Assembly (NCBI GenBank): GCA_964616165.1
Contig: CAZTTS010000002.1
Span: forward strand, 30,845 to 94,844
Source of the DNA: CAZCCM01 sp964616165
GTDB lineage: Bacteria > Bacillota > Clostridia > TANB77 > CAG-508
Length of the DNA stretch: 64,000 nucleotides
Reading direction: 5' to 3'
In this document: piece by piece, positions 45,545-52,827 of the stretch
How the letters are laid out: the number at the start of each line of letters is the position of its first letter
How positions within the stretch are numbered: position 1 is the stretch's first letter
Position numbers and translations under genes: made by a program
Notes under the pieces: model-generated
Seen by the model: the letters and a program-made list of their open reading frames with translations, nothing else
The model's database searches: none
Told to the model about the DNA's origin: nothing

Positions 45545-46467
45545 AAAAAGCAACAAGAGAAAGTTATGGTGAAATCTTAAAAGAAATAGGAAAAAATAAG
45601 AATATTTATGTTTTAGATGCAGATCTTTCTGGTTCAACTAAAACAGAAGAATTTCAAAAGCTTTATCCCAATAGATTTATAAATATGGGAATATCAGAAC
45701 AAGACATGGTAGGAACAGCTGCTGGAATTGCTTTATCAGGAAAAACGGTTTTTTGTTCTTCTTTTGCAATTTTTTTAGTTGGAAAAACCTATGATCAAAC
45801 TAGATTAGCTATTGGATATAATAATGCTAATGTAAAACTTGTTTCAACTCATTCAGGTTTATCACCAGGTGAAGATGGCCCAACACATCAAATGATTGAA
45901 GATATAGCAATTATGAGAACTATGCCTAATATGAGAGTATTTGTTCCTGGAGATGATATATCAACTAAGAGGATAATTGAAGAGATTAGTAAAGATGAAA
46001 AACCAGCATATATTAGATTATCAAGATCTAAAACAAATATTATATATGATGAAAATGAAATTTTTGAATTAGGTAAATCAAAAGTTCATGGAGAAGGGAA
46101 AAGAGCAACAATTTTTGCAATAGGAGATGTTTTAGAAAGAGCATTAGAAGTTCAAAAAATTTTACTAAACGAACATAATATAGATATTAGAGTTGTAGAC
46201 TTATATAGTATAAAACCAATAGATGAGGACACGATATTAAAGTGTGCTAAAGAAACAGATTTATTACTAAGTGTTGAAAACCATAATATTATTGGAGGAT
46301 TAGGAAGTGCAATATCTGAAATATTAACAACTAGTTATCCTAAAAAACTTATTAGAATGGGCTTAGAAGATGTTTTTGGTAAAAGTGGTAAAGCTGAAGA
46401 ATTATTAGATAAATTTGGATTATCTGTAGAAAATATTATAAAGAAAATTTTAGGAGAAATATTATGA
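45541..46467 (+). CDS. Transketolase, C-terminal (pyrimidine-binding) subunit
   Basis: 308 residues with the TPP pyrimidine-binding domain (RESYGEILKEIGKNKNIYVLDADLSGSTKTEEF; RFINMGISEQDMVGTAAGIAL with the catalytic Glu). HSGLSPGEDGPTHQMIEDIAIMRTMP and the C-terminal transketolase domain follow. It overlaps the N-terminal subunit and, at its own end, the next gene by ATGA. Together the two proteins equal a full transketolase; a DXP synthase identity is less likely because the halves are separate and short. Confidence 0.95.
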   Translation: MKKATRESYGEILKEIGKNKNIYVLDADLSGSTKTEEFQKLYPNRFINMGISEQDMVGTAAGIALSGKTVFCSSFAIFLVGKTYDQTRLAIGYNNANVKLVSTHSGLSPGEDGPTHQMIEDIAIMRTMPNMRVFVPGDDISTKRIIEEISKDEKPAYIRLSRSKTNIIYDENEIFELGKSKVHGEGKRATIFAIGDVLERALEVQKILLNEHNIDIRVVDLYSIKPIDEDTILKCAKETDLLLSVENHNIIGGLGSAISEILTTSYPKKLIRMGLEDVFGKSGKAEELLDKFGLSVENIIKKILGEIL

Positions 46468-47795
46468 GAAAAAAAAGCAATCCTGAAAAAATAGCAGAAA
46501 GAAGAGCAAAAAGAAAAGAAAAGATGATAAATGAAACAGATTTAAATACTCATTTACCACCACAAAGAGAGAGTACTGCTTTTTATGAAAAAGACAATAA
46601 AAAGAAAAGAAAACCTAAAAAAATTTCTTATTCAAAAAATAGAAGAAATAGAAAAAGAGTAGTAGGTAAAAAATCTTTTAAGGCTTATATTATCGTATTG
46701 TTTATAGCTATATTAATTCTTATTATTTCTATTCTATCAGGTAATAGAAAGGAAGATGTTAGCAAATTTTTTTATTATAACAACCAGAAGATAACAACTA
46801 AAAAACCTATTAAAACTTCATTGGCACAAAATAGCACTGCTAGGCTAGCAATTCTTTCATTAGACGATATTAAAAATATTTTTGATCCTAATATTAGATA
46901 TTCAAAAGAAAGTAAAGAAATAATTACAATAGGAAAGACTCATGTAGCAAGAATCATTTTAAACGATTATGCTATAAATTTAAATGGTACAGATTCCGCG
47001 ATAAATGTATCAGCTTTTGAAGAAGACGGAGTTGTATATATACCTTTAAATGATTTATCTTCAGTATATGGAATAGAAGTATTTGTTACACAAACAAATA
47101 AAGTTTTAGTTGATCAATTTCATAAGCAAAAAAAACTAGTTAAAGTTTTAGATAATACTAGGTTAAAAAAGTCTAAGGGTATATTTTCAAAAACCTTATT
47201 AAAACTATCTGGCAATGAAGATTATGTTTTGGTTGAAGAGGGTAAAAACAAATTGAAAATTAGAACTTTAGAAGGTATATATGGTTATGTTCCTACTAAA
47301 AAATCTAAGTCTATTATAGAAGTTAGATCTGATTATATAGAAGAAGAAGCAACTATATATAATTTTATTAGGAATTATAGAAGTCCAGATGATAACTTTG
47401 ATAAAATTACATTAAAAGAAGGCTCTAATGCTACTATAATAGATTTATTTAATATAAGTGGCAATAAAAACAGTATTGTTTTGAGTGAAAAACATCAAAA
47501 AGATGAATCTTCATATAAAATATTTAGAGAAAAACTTAGAACAGAAAATATAGAGGTAGTTGCTGAGTTAAATCTTGAAAAATTTCTATTAAGCAAATAT
47601 TTAGAAAACTTTGAAAAGCGTCAAAATTTTATATATAATATTTTAAAAATATCAACTAATCATAATCTTAAAGGAATTGAAATAAAGATTGCTAAAGACG
47701 AAAATTTAAAAATATATGAAGATTTTATAGAAGAATTAAAACCCAGACTTAAAGAAAGAGCTTTAATGTTTTTCGAATTTGAACAAAAAATTTAA
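46464..47795 (+). CDS. Membrane-anchored stalk/SH3-like protein, possible inactive GH18 relative
   Basis: 443 residues. A highly basic cytoplasmic start is followed by one helix (about 73-91). Residues ~150-220 resemble the copper-amine-oxidase N-terminal stalk domain (INVSAFEEDGVVYIPLNDLSSVYGIEV). An SH3-like segment (about 235-280, KIRTLEGIYGYVP) comes next. The last ~130 residues recall the front of GH18 spore-cortex hydrolases (NFEKRQNFIYNILKISTNHNLKGIEIKIAKDE), but the DxxDxDxE catalytic acids are absent and the barrel appears cut short. Probable role is cell-wall binding; this is inference. Coupled to transketolase by ATGA, 26 nt before mltG. Confidence 0.65.
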   Translation: MRKKSNPEKIAERRAKRKEKMINETDLNTHLPPQRESTAFYEKDNKKKRKPKKISYSKNRRNRKRVVGKKSFKAYIIVLFIAILILIISILSGNRKEDVSKFFYYNNQKITTKKPIKTSLAQNSTARLAILSLDDIKNIFDPNIRYSKESKEIITIGKTHVARIILNDYAINLNGTDSAINVSAFEEDGVVYIPLNDLSSVYGIEVFVTQTNKVLVDQFHKQKKLVKVLDNTRLKKSKGIFSKTLLKLSGNEDYVLVEEGKNKLKIRTLEGIYGYVPTKKSKSIIEVRSDYIEEEATIYNFIRNYRSPDDNFDKITLKEGSNATIIDLFNISGNKNSIVLSEKHQKDESSYKIFREKLRTENIEVVAELNLEKFLLSKYLENFEKRQNFIYNILKISTNHNLKGIEIKIAKDENLKIYEDFIEELKPRLKERALMFFEFEQKI

Positions 47796-47821
47796 AATTA
47801 AAATAGATAAGGAATAAAATT

Positions 47822-49033
47822 ATGAATCAAATAAATGACAATGAAAATATTATTGAAACTTCAACAGAGTTTAAAAAAATAGGAGTGAGACACAATAAAT
47901 ATGGGAACAGGAATCCAAAAAAAGTTAAAATGAAGTCAACTATTTTATCTCTTATTATTTGGGGACTAATAATTGCAATTTTAAGTGGAGTGGTTGTGTA
48001 TTTTTGGCAGATTTCTCCTTTAAATAGAGAAAACAAGGAAAATATTTATTTTGTTATTGAAGAAGGAGAGTCGTCTGAACATATTGCTAAAACTTTAGTT
48101 CAAAAAGGATTGATAAGAAATGAATCATTTTTTAAACTTTATACTAAAATAAAAGATATTAATCATTTTGTTGAAGGTAAATATAAAGCATCTCAAAAAG
48201 ATAGTTTTAAGGAAATTATGAATATGATAGTAAATGGTGAAGTTGATGATACTCTTTTAATATTTCAAATTCTAGAAGGTAAAAATATCCGATATATAGC
48301 AAATAAAGTTCAAGAAGAATTTGGAATTAATAAAATAGATTTTATGAATAAAGTTAATGATAAAGTATATATAGACACATTAATTGAAAAATATTGGTTT
48401 TTAAATAAAGATATTAAAAATAAAAATATATATTACTATTTAGAAGGATATTTATTCCCTGATACTTATCATTTTGATAAAGAAGATACAGATATTGAAC
48501 TGATTATTGAAACAATGTTAAATAGAACGGAAGAAATACTTGAGCCATATAAGTCAAAATATGTAGATGATGAAGGAAAAGACTTAATGACTATTAAGAC
48601 TATGCCAATACATCAAATTTTAACTTTAGCTTCATGTGCTGAATTAGAAGGAGCAGGTGAAGAAAATAGACGTGAAATTGTTGGTGTATTTATAAATAGA
48701 CTGCAAAGCGGAATGAATATGGGTAGTGATCCATCAACTTATTATGCTATTAAAGTGGATATAAGTGAAAGAGACTTGACAATGTCAGAAATTATGAAAG
48801 AAAACCCATATAATACTAGAGGACCTAACATGATAGGGAAAGTTCCAATTGGACCAATTTGTGCTCCAAGTAAAGAATCTATTGATGCAACCTTTAACTA
48901 TAAGGTAACAAAAAACTTGTTCTTTGCTTCAGATAAAAATGGTAAAATGTATTTTTCTGCAACTGAAGCAGAACATGATGAAAAAATTGAAGAATTAATA
49001 GATTCTGGTCTTTGGTATATACATGAAGAATAA
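47822..49033 (+). CDS. mltG: Endolytic murein transglycosylase MltG
   Basis: Membrane-bound lytic transglycosylase that releases nascent glycan strands. 403 residues. Cytoplasmic tail and one helix (about 41-62) are followed by the LysM-like YceG region (FVIEEGESSEHIAKTLVQKGLI). The catalytic core has LTLASCAELEGAGEENRREIVGVFINRL (catalytic Glu near 274). NMGSDPSTYYA and YNTRGPNMIGKVPIGPICAPSKESIDA are intact. AAGGAAT precedes ATG 47822. A strong terminator follows. Confidence 0.95.
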   Translation: MNQINDNENIIETSTEFKKIGVRHNKYGNRNPKKVKMKSTILSLIIWGLIIAILSGVVVYFWQISPLNRENKENIYFVIEEGESSEHIAKTLVQKGLIRNESFFKLYTKIKDINHFVEGKYKASQKDSFKEIMNMIVNGEVDDTLLIFQILEGKNIRYIANKVQEEFGINKIDFMNKVNDKVYIDTLIEKYWFLNKDIKNKNIYYYLEGYLFPDTYHFDKEDTDIELIIETMLNRTEEILEPYKSKYVDDEGKDLMTIKTMPIHQILTLASCAELEGAGEENRREIVGVFINRLQSGMNMGSDPSTYYAIKVDISERDLTMSEIMKENPYNTRGPNMIGKVPIGPICAPSKESIDATFNYKVTKNLFFASDKNGKMYFSATEAEHDEKIEELIDSGLWYIHEE

Positions 49034-49097
49034 ATTGGAATCTTAAAAAACTAGTTTTAAATTAAAATTGATTAGTTAATAAAGTAAAAATTAATAA

Positions 49098-49130
49098 AAA
49101 AGAATATGCTTGCAATATTCTTTTTTTTTA
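49098..49130 (+). terminator. Rho-independent terminator after mltG
   Basis: Stem AAAAGAATAT / ATATTCTTTT around GCTTGCA, running into a nine-T tract. Its 3' arm overlaps the predicted -35 element of the M23 gene. Confidence 0.85.
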
Positions 49131-49137
49131 GTATAAT
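49110..49137 (+). promoter_or_regulatory. Predicted promoter of the M23 peptidase gene
   Basis: TTGCAA (49110-49115), 16-nt spacer, TATAAT (49132-49137). The start near 49144 would give a ~20-nt leader just long enough for the AGGAGA site at 49152-49157. Confidence 0.6.
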
Positions 49138-49163
49138 GCTCTTGGAATATTAGGAGAAAATTT

Positions 49164-49727
49164 ATTAAACAAGACTCAAACGCTTTTAAATTAATTAAGG
49201 CTTTTCTTGTTTTTGCTTCATCAATTATTGTTTTTTTTAGCAATAGAAGCCTAATAAATCATGAAGATTTCGACAATTGGCCAGTTATTGGTTATTATAC
49301 AATAACTTCAGATTATGGCGAAAGAATTTCCCCTATAACTGGATATAAGAGCTTTCATTATGGAATTGATATTGGAGCACCAGAGGGCTCAAAATTAGTA
49401 GCTATAATGGATTCTAGAGTGAAATTTGTAGGATTTATAGATGGTTATGGGTGTACAATTAAATTAGAGAGTAATTATAAAGAAAATATCATTGAATTTG
49501 TTTATTCACATGTTTCACCAGAATATATAGTTGAAAAAGAAATGGATGTATTAAGAGGAGATGTAATAGCCTATGGTGGACCTAAATATATAAATTTGAA
49601 TGGAAACATTATTTTAAATGGGAACACAACAGGTCCCCATCTTCATTTTGAAATTAAAATTAATAATCTTAATGTTAATCCAATAATATTTTTAAATAAG
49701 CTAGAAAACGAGGTGTTTCAGAATTAA
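49164..49727 (+). CDS. M23-family peptidoglycan metallopeptidase (probable ATT start)
   Basis: Zinc peptidase of the lysostaphin/LytM fold. The frame is open from 49137 but has no ATG, GTG or TTG before an internal ATG at 49407. The conserved N-terminal half lies upstream of that: a hydrophobic signal/anchor (about residues 11-25), TSDYGERISP and the first metal motif HYGIDIGAPEG (His65, Asp69). The second motif HLHFE is at 159-163. AGGAGA at 49152-49157 is spaced 6 nt from ATT 49164, giving 187 residues; I propose ATT as the start. The alternative is a local indel that removed a normal start. Confidence 0.75.
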   Translation: MKQDSNAFKLIKAFLVFASSIIVFFSNRSLINHEDFDNWPVIGYYTITSDYGERISPITGYKSFHYGIDIGAPEGSKLVAIMDSRVKFVGFIDGYGCTIKLESNYKENIIEFVYSHVSPEYIVEKEMDVLRGDVIAYGGPKYINLNGNIILNGNTTGPHLHFEIKINNLNVNPIIFLNKLENEVFQN

Positions 49728-49736
49728 AAGTAAGAA

Positions 49737-49967
49737 TTAGTTAAGTTGATTTGTGCTTATTTCTTCTTCTAACTTAATAGTTAAATTAACATCTTTTTTA
49801 TTCTTGAAAGCAATAAATTGAGAAACAAATACAAATATAATAAAAATTAAGATAGCTGTAATTAAAGCTATAAAAAATATGCGATTTGAAGTTTTATTCT
49901 CTGTAATGTTATCTGTTTTTTTTGGTTCTACTTCTTCATTGTTTTCTTTTTTGTTTTCTTCTTCCAT
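49737..49967 (-). CDS. Small single-pass membrane protein, unknown
   Basis: 76 residues on the minus strand. The Glu/Lys/Asn-rich N-terminal half is followed by one transmembrane helix (about 30-51) and a short charged C-terminus. Upstream on its own strand there is TGGAG 8 nt before ATG and an extended -10 element, so it looks like a real gene rather than a shadow. It converges with the M23 gene, with stop codons only 9 nt apart and no terminator between. No homology recognised. Confidence 0.6.
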   Translation of the reverse strand: MEEENKKENNEEVEPKKTDNITENKTSNRIFFIALITAILIFIIFVFVSQFIAFKNKKDVNLTIKLEEEISTNQLN

Positions 49968-49998
49968 AATTTAATCTCCACTATTAATATATAATATT

Positions 49999-50007
49999 AT
50001 TATACCA
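49999..50007 (-). promoter_or_regulatory. Extended -10 promoter of the minus-strand small membrane gene
   Basis: TGGTATAAT on the minus strand (TGnTATAAT form). No good -35 hexamer is visible. It lies about 32 nt before the start codon. Confidence 0.5.
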
Positions 50008-50095
50008 AATACAATTTATTTTAGTAGCTATAATAATAAATATATTTATATTTTATCCAAATAGTGTTTAAGCAATATAGCTCTAAAGTCTATGA

Positions 50096-50124
50096 TTGCA
50101 TTATATGAATAAATTATATATAAT
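50096..50124 (+). promoter_or_regulatory. Promoter of efp
   Basis: TTGCAT (50096-50101), 17-nt spacer, TATAAT (50119-50124). The transcript would begin only a few bases before the AAGGAGGT site at 50135-50142. Confidence 0.7.
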
Positions 50125-50146
50125 AAGACAAGTTAAGGAGGTAGAT

Positions 50147-50719
50147 ATGGCGGTAATTTTAGCAGGGCAATTAAGAAATGGAACAACTTTTGAATTAGAA
50201 GGTAATGTATATAAGGTTTTAGAATTCCAACATGTAAAAATAGCAAGAGGGCCAGCTGTAATTAGAACTAAATTAAAAAATATAATTGCTGGTAATATTA
50301 TAGACAAAACATTTAGTCCTTCAGACAAAGTTGAAGGGGCTATGATAGAAGTTAGAGAGATGGTATACCTATATAATGATGGGAATATTTATCATTTTAT
50401 GGATAATGAAACATATGAACAAATAGAACTACCATTAGAAAAAATTGAAATAGCTATAAAATATATAAAAGAAAACATGAATGTTAAAGTTTTATCTTAC
50501 AAAGGAGAGATCTATGATGTAGAACCGCCGATGTTTGTTGAATTAGAAGTTAAATACACCGAACCAGGTTTTGCTGGAAATACTGTTACAACATCAGGAA
50601 AAAATGCTACAATGGAAAATGATTTAATAGTAGAAGTTCCGTTATTTGTTGAAACAGGAGATACATTAAAGATTGATACTAGAACTGGTACATATATTGA
50701 AAGAACTAAAAAAGCATAA
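50147..50719 (+). CDS. efp: Elongation factor P
   Basis: Relieves ribosome stalling at polyproline stretches. ATG 50147 follows AAGGAGGT, giving 190 residues (MAVILAGQLRNG); an in-frame ATG at 50096 lies on the promoter and is rejected. KOW-like domain I is followed by two OB domains, ending FVETGDTLKIDTRTGTYIERT. The loop that carries the modified residue reads KIARGPAVIRTKLKN instead of KPGKG, so Arg34 replaces the Lys modified in Bacillus and E. coli. No modification enzyme (EpmA, EarP or YmfI-like) is adjacent. Confidence 0.96.
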   Translation: MAVILAGQLRNGTTFELEGNVYKVLEFQHVKIARGPAVIRTKLKNIIAGNIIDKTFSPSDKVEGAMIEVREMVYLYNDGNIYHFMDNETYEQIELPLEKIEIAIKYIKENMNVKVLSYKGEIYDVEPPMFVELEVKYTEPGFAGNTVTTSGKNATMENDLIVEVPLFVETGDTLKIDTRTGTYIERTKKA

Positions 50720-50750
50720 GCATTATAATGTTTTAACTAAAGTAAAATAA

Positions 50751-50770
50751 GTTAAACTAAGTTAAACTAA
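50751..50770 (+). repeat. Decamer direct repeat (GTTAAACTAA)2
   Basis: Two exact copies, with degenerate copies on both sides, downstream of efp. Confidence 0.6.
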
Positions 50771-50836
50771 GATAAATTATATTTAATTAAATTAATCTAT
50801 ATGATTATGTTAATATTAAAGATATAAACCATAAAT

Positions 50837-50863
50837 AACAAGATAAATCGTCTTGTTATTTTT
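50837..50863 (+). terminator. Rho-independent terminator downstream of efp
   Basis: Stem AACAAGA / TCTTGTT, 7-nt loop, then ATTTTTATAT. Confidence 0.7.
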
Positions 50864-50873
50864 ATATATTTTC

Positions 50874-50901
50874 TTGTTTTTTCCCTAAAATATGCTATAA
50901 T
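50874..50901 (+). promoter_or_regulatory. Promoter of the 93-residue orphan gene
   Basis: TTGTTT (50874-50879), 16-nt spacer, TATAAT (50896-50901). A GGGGG-containing ribosome binding site follows at about 50922. Confidence 0.6.
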
Positions 50902-50935
50902 ATAAAGTATCACTATGTGAAAGGGGGATATTGTC

Positions 50936-51217
50936 ATGAACCAGAAAGATTTTACTACGGTAATGTCGCCCGACCGGTTTATTGCCGAACTAAGAGAGCT
51001 TAATCCAGAAATTGATCTTAAAATGGTCGATTGGGTGTGCATCCAAGTTGGCAACAAATCTATTGAGGAAATTCTTCTACCAGATGAATTTTCTGTAATG
51101 GAAAAATCAGCATACAGGATGAAACTGACCAATGCTCAAAGCAAAACGTTTGGCCAGTATCAGCCGGTTTTAATTTTTCCAAAACCAGAAGATTACGAAG
51201 AAGGAGACCTTCCTTGA
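50936..51217 (+). CDS. Compositionally atypical 93-residue protein, unknown
   Basis: 93 residues, soluble, no signal or membrane segment, acidic C-terminus. Base composition is far richer in G+C (about 40-45%) than flanking genes, with codons such as CCG, CGG, GCC and GAC that neighbours hardly use. It has its own promoter and AAGGGGG ribosome binding site, and a strong hairpin downstream. That is the look of a self-contained acquired unit. Motifs: SPDRFIAELRELNPEIDLKMVDWV and NAQSKTFGQYQPVLIFPKPEDYEEGD. No family recognised. It is convergent with dinB. Confidence 0.75.
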   Translation: MNQKDFTTVMSPDRFIAELRELNPEIDLKMVDWVCIQVGNKSIEEILLPDEFSVMEKSAYRMKLTNAQSKTFGQYQPVLIFPKPEDYEEGDLP

Positions 51218-51222
51218 ACGTT

Positions 51223-51250
51223 AAGAAGCTCCTATATTTAGGAGCTTCTT
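51223..51250. terminator. Strong hairpin between the orphan gene and dinB
   Basis: Perfect 12-bp stem AAGAAGCTCCTA / TAGGAGCTTCTT with a 4-nt loop, between two converging genes. The + strand T-run is weak (CGGTTTTAATTG). It may stop both transcripts. Confidence 0.75.
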
Positions 51251-51255
51251 CGGTT

Positions 51256-52548
51256 TTAATTGTCTTTTTTTTCTTTGTTTTTATTAGCTTTAGTATTTCT
51301 TGCTCTTTTGATAATATTATCATTATATTGTTTGTTAATTTTATCTAAAACAAAGTCTAATTTTTCTTCTTTAATATTTTTGCAGTTTTTTCTTTTTATA
51401 CTTTTAATATCTTTTTTATTTTCTTCTTTTATAGAAAAAAGATCTATTTGTATATTAGAATTTAAAATTAAATTATCTAAAGAAACACCGATTAATCTAA
51501 CTTCATAATTATCAAACATATCATTTAAAATTTCTATTGCAGTTTCATAAATAAGTTTTGTATTATTAGTATGTTCTTTTAAAGATTTTTGTTTACTTCT
51601 ATCTTTAAAGTTTTTATCTCTTAAAGTTAATCGTATAGTTTTACAAAGTAGATTTTCGTTACGGAGATTATTAGCAATTTTTTCTACTATTTTAAGAATA
51701 TGATTTTTTATTAAACCAATATCTTTAATGTTACTAGGAAGAGTTTCAGCATTAGATATAGATTTTGCTTGTAAATTTTCTGAAACAACCTCACTATCAT
51801 CAATTCCATTTGCTAATTTCCATATTTCTATACCATGTTTACCTAATTTGTTTTTTAAATCAATTGGATTAGAAATTGCAATATCTCTAATGGTATTTAT
51901 TTGCATCTTTCTTAAAATAGATTGTGTTTTCCTTCCCACAGTAAAAAGGTTTGAAATATCTAATGGCCATAGTTTCTTTTCAATTTCATTAGAATAAAGT
52001 GTATGAATCATATTTGGTTTTTTAAAATCTGATGCTGTTTTTGCCAATAATTTAACATTTGAAATTCCTATATTAACTGTAAATCCTAAAGAATTAAAGA
52101 TATCATCTTTGATTGTTTTTGCAAGCTCAAGAGCTGTTTTACCCAATAAATAATCAGTTACATCAAGAAAGGATTCATCAATACTATATTTTTCAATAAT
52201 TGCAGTATATTTGGATAAAATAGAGTTAAAGTCTGCTGACATTTTTTCATATAATACAAAATTAGCTGGATAAATTTCTAGATTAGGTACTTTTTGCATG
52301 GCAAAATAAACAGGTTCACCAGTTTTTATACCTAGCTTTTTAGCAGGATTCGACCTAGCCAAAACTACTCCAGATCTTTTAGTTTCATCACCACCGATTA
52401 TAGAAGGAATTAATCTAATATCTTTATTAGAGGTTTTTAATAAGTTTACAGCAGTCCACGATAAATATGCACTATTAACATCAATATGAAAGATAATTTT
52501 ATTTGAAGTATCTTTTTTTATTAAAAGTTTTTTTAAATTCTCTTCCAA
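51256..52548 (-). CDS. dinB: Y-family DNA polymerase (DinB/UmuC-type, Pol IV-like)
   Basis: Error-prone translesion polymerase. 430 residues from a TTG start on the minus strand, behind AGGAGG. HIDVNSAYLSWTAVNLL carries the first catalytic Asp, and YSIDESFLDVTDYL the Asp-Glu pair. SVIGGDETKRSGVVLARSNPAKKLGIKTGEP is the fingers/palm signature of the clostridial form. The little-finger domain occupies about residues 235-355. The C-terminal ~60 residues are Lys-rich and include no obvious clamp-binding motif that I can certify. No LexA-box-like sequence was seen in the region shared with recN. Confidence 0.93.
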   Translation of the reverse strand: MEENLKKLLIKKDTSNKIIFHIDVNSAYLSWTAVNLLKTSNKDIRLIPSIIGGDETKRSGVVLARSNPAKKLGIKTGEPVYFAMQKVPNLEIYPANFVLYEKMSADFNSILSKYTAIIEKYSIDESFLDVTDYLLGKTALELAKTIKDDIFNSLGFTVNIGISNVKLLAKTASDFKKPNMIHTLYSNEIEKKLWPLDISNLFTVGRKTQSILRKMQINTIRDIAISNPIDLKNKLGKHGIEIWKLANGIDDSEVVSENLQAKSISNAETLPSNIKDIGLIKNHILKIVEKIANNLRNENLLCKTIRLTLRDKNFKDRSKQKSLKEHTNNTKLIYETAIEILNDMFDNYEVRLIGVSLDNLILNSNIQIDLFSIKEENKKDIKSIKRKNCKNIKEEKLDFVLDKINKQYNDNIIKRARNTKANKNKEKKDN

Positions 52549-52713
52549 GATTTTCCTCCTAGATTAAATATATTTTATTTATACTTTGCTATATAAAATT
52601 CTAAATATATTATATAATAAAATAAGTAAAATTAAAGAAATAATATGAAATGAAACATAAAATTAAAAGTAATATAAAATTAAACAAAAAGATTAGGAAT
52701 CAAACAATTAAAA

Positions 52714-52741
52714 TTGACAGATAATTTTAATAAGATAAAAT
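52714..52741 (+). promoter_or_regulatory. Promoter of recN
   Basis: TTGACA (52714-52719), 16-nt spacer, TAAAAT (52736-52741), in the 279-nt divergent dinB-recN region. The rest of that region is featureless AT-rich sequence. Confidence 0.65.
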
Positions 52742-52827
52742 ATAAGTAGGAAAAATTAAATTAAGATTCATAAATTAATCCTAAGCTTATAAGAAAAAAG
52801 AATTTAAAAAGTAAAGAAAAGGTTGAA

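Noticed and set aside
49407..49727. Short version of the M23 gene starting at ATG 49407
   Set aside because: It would lack the HxxxD zinc motif and the signal anchor, both encoded in the same frame upstream.
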